A stretch of 49,126 nt of DNA. It comes from an uncultured Bacillota bacterium. Its GTDB lineage: Bacteria; Bacillota_I; Bacilli_A; RF39; UBA660. Position numbers and translations under genes: made by a program. The stretch lies in contig CANSWR010000005.1 of NCBI GenBank assembly GCA_947650795.1, positions 1-49,126 on the forward strand, written 5' to 3'. Shown in pieces: positions 49,125 to 49,126 of this stretch. Each line of letters begins with the position of its first letter. Positions within the stretch are counted from its first letter, which is position 1. The notes below the pieces were generated by a model. It searched no databases and was not told where the DNA came from. It saw only the letters and a list, made by a program, of their open reading frames with translations.

Positions 49125-49126
49125 AC

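Noticed and set aside
1-49126. TGA read as tryptophan (mollicute code)
   Set aside because: TGG is used for all Trp, and several genes end cleanly at TGA in ATGA/TGATG overlaps (14020, 21780, 26734).

Overview
The window is AT-rich (G+C roughly in the high twenties of percent by eye) and almost all genes lie on the + strand. They use the standard bacterial code: TGG encodes Trp and TGA is a working stop. Strong AGGAGG/GGTGA-type ribosome sites, a class B sortase with an NPKTG substrate, UppP, a D,D-carboxypeptidase and the Bacillus-type genes yunB, yutD, yutH and a UPF0736 member point to a walled, monoderm, low-GC Bacillota. My inference is an uncultured gut Bacilli lineage near RF39/Erysipelotrichales. 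No rRNA, tRNA, CRISPR array, IS element, integrase, relaxase or att-like repeat was seen.

Layout. 1-660: a membrane-anchored, cysteine-free thioredoxin-fold protein. 709-3663: a divergent pair, an NPKTG-anchored VWA-like surface protein and a class B sortase with an unusual 264-residue cytoplasmic domain. 3701-11028: two paralogous single-pass exported proteins flanking a transglutaminase-like protein, then a 1327-residue cysteine-rich secreted protein with 63-residue tandem repeats, then a small TadE/F-like protein. 11153-16785: a Tad-pilus gene set (CpaB-like SAF protein, TadA ATPase, TadB, TadC, Flp-like pilin, TadE/F-like pseudopilin, TadZ-like protein). 16865-30571: type IV secretion genes (VirB2-like pilin, ectodomain-VirB2 fusion, VirB6/TrbL-like, VirB3/PrgI-like, VirB4 in two ORFs, a membrane-anchored SpoIID-C39 cell-wall/protease fusion, a single-pass protein and a VirD4-like coupling ATPase). 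30641-36542: rhodanese, VTT-family membrane protein, a decayed zinc-ribbon gene, RmuC and two paralogous coiled-coil proteins. 36639-49126: housekeeping and envelope genes (uppP, UPF0736, lipoprotein, PspC, D,D-carboxypeptidase, RluB-type pseudouridine synthase, ferredoxin, YunB, serpin, dCMP-deaminase fusion, YutD, DUF1292-like, YutH-like).

How it may work together. About 30 kb looks like one chromosomally fixed, envelope-spanning machine that combines Tad pilus motor and pilin genes with a relaxase-less VirB/VirD4-like secretion channel, plus a cysteine-rich surface protein and wall-modifying/anchoring enzymes. Both candidate major pilins (14959 and 16865) have their own near-consensus promoter, and the second also has its own terminator, as expected for abundant structural subunits. 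This composite Tad-T4SS locus is the strongest candidate for an undescribed system in the window. Its substrate is unknown; no DNA-processing gene is present, so protein export or an adhesive/motile appendage is more likely than conjugation.
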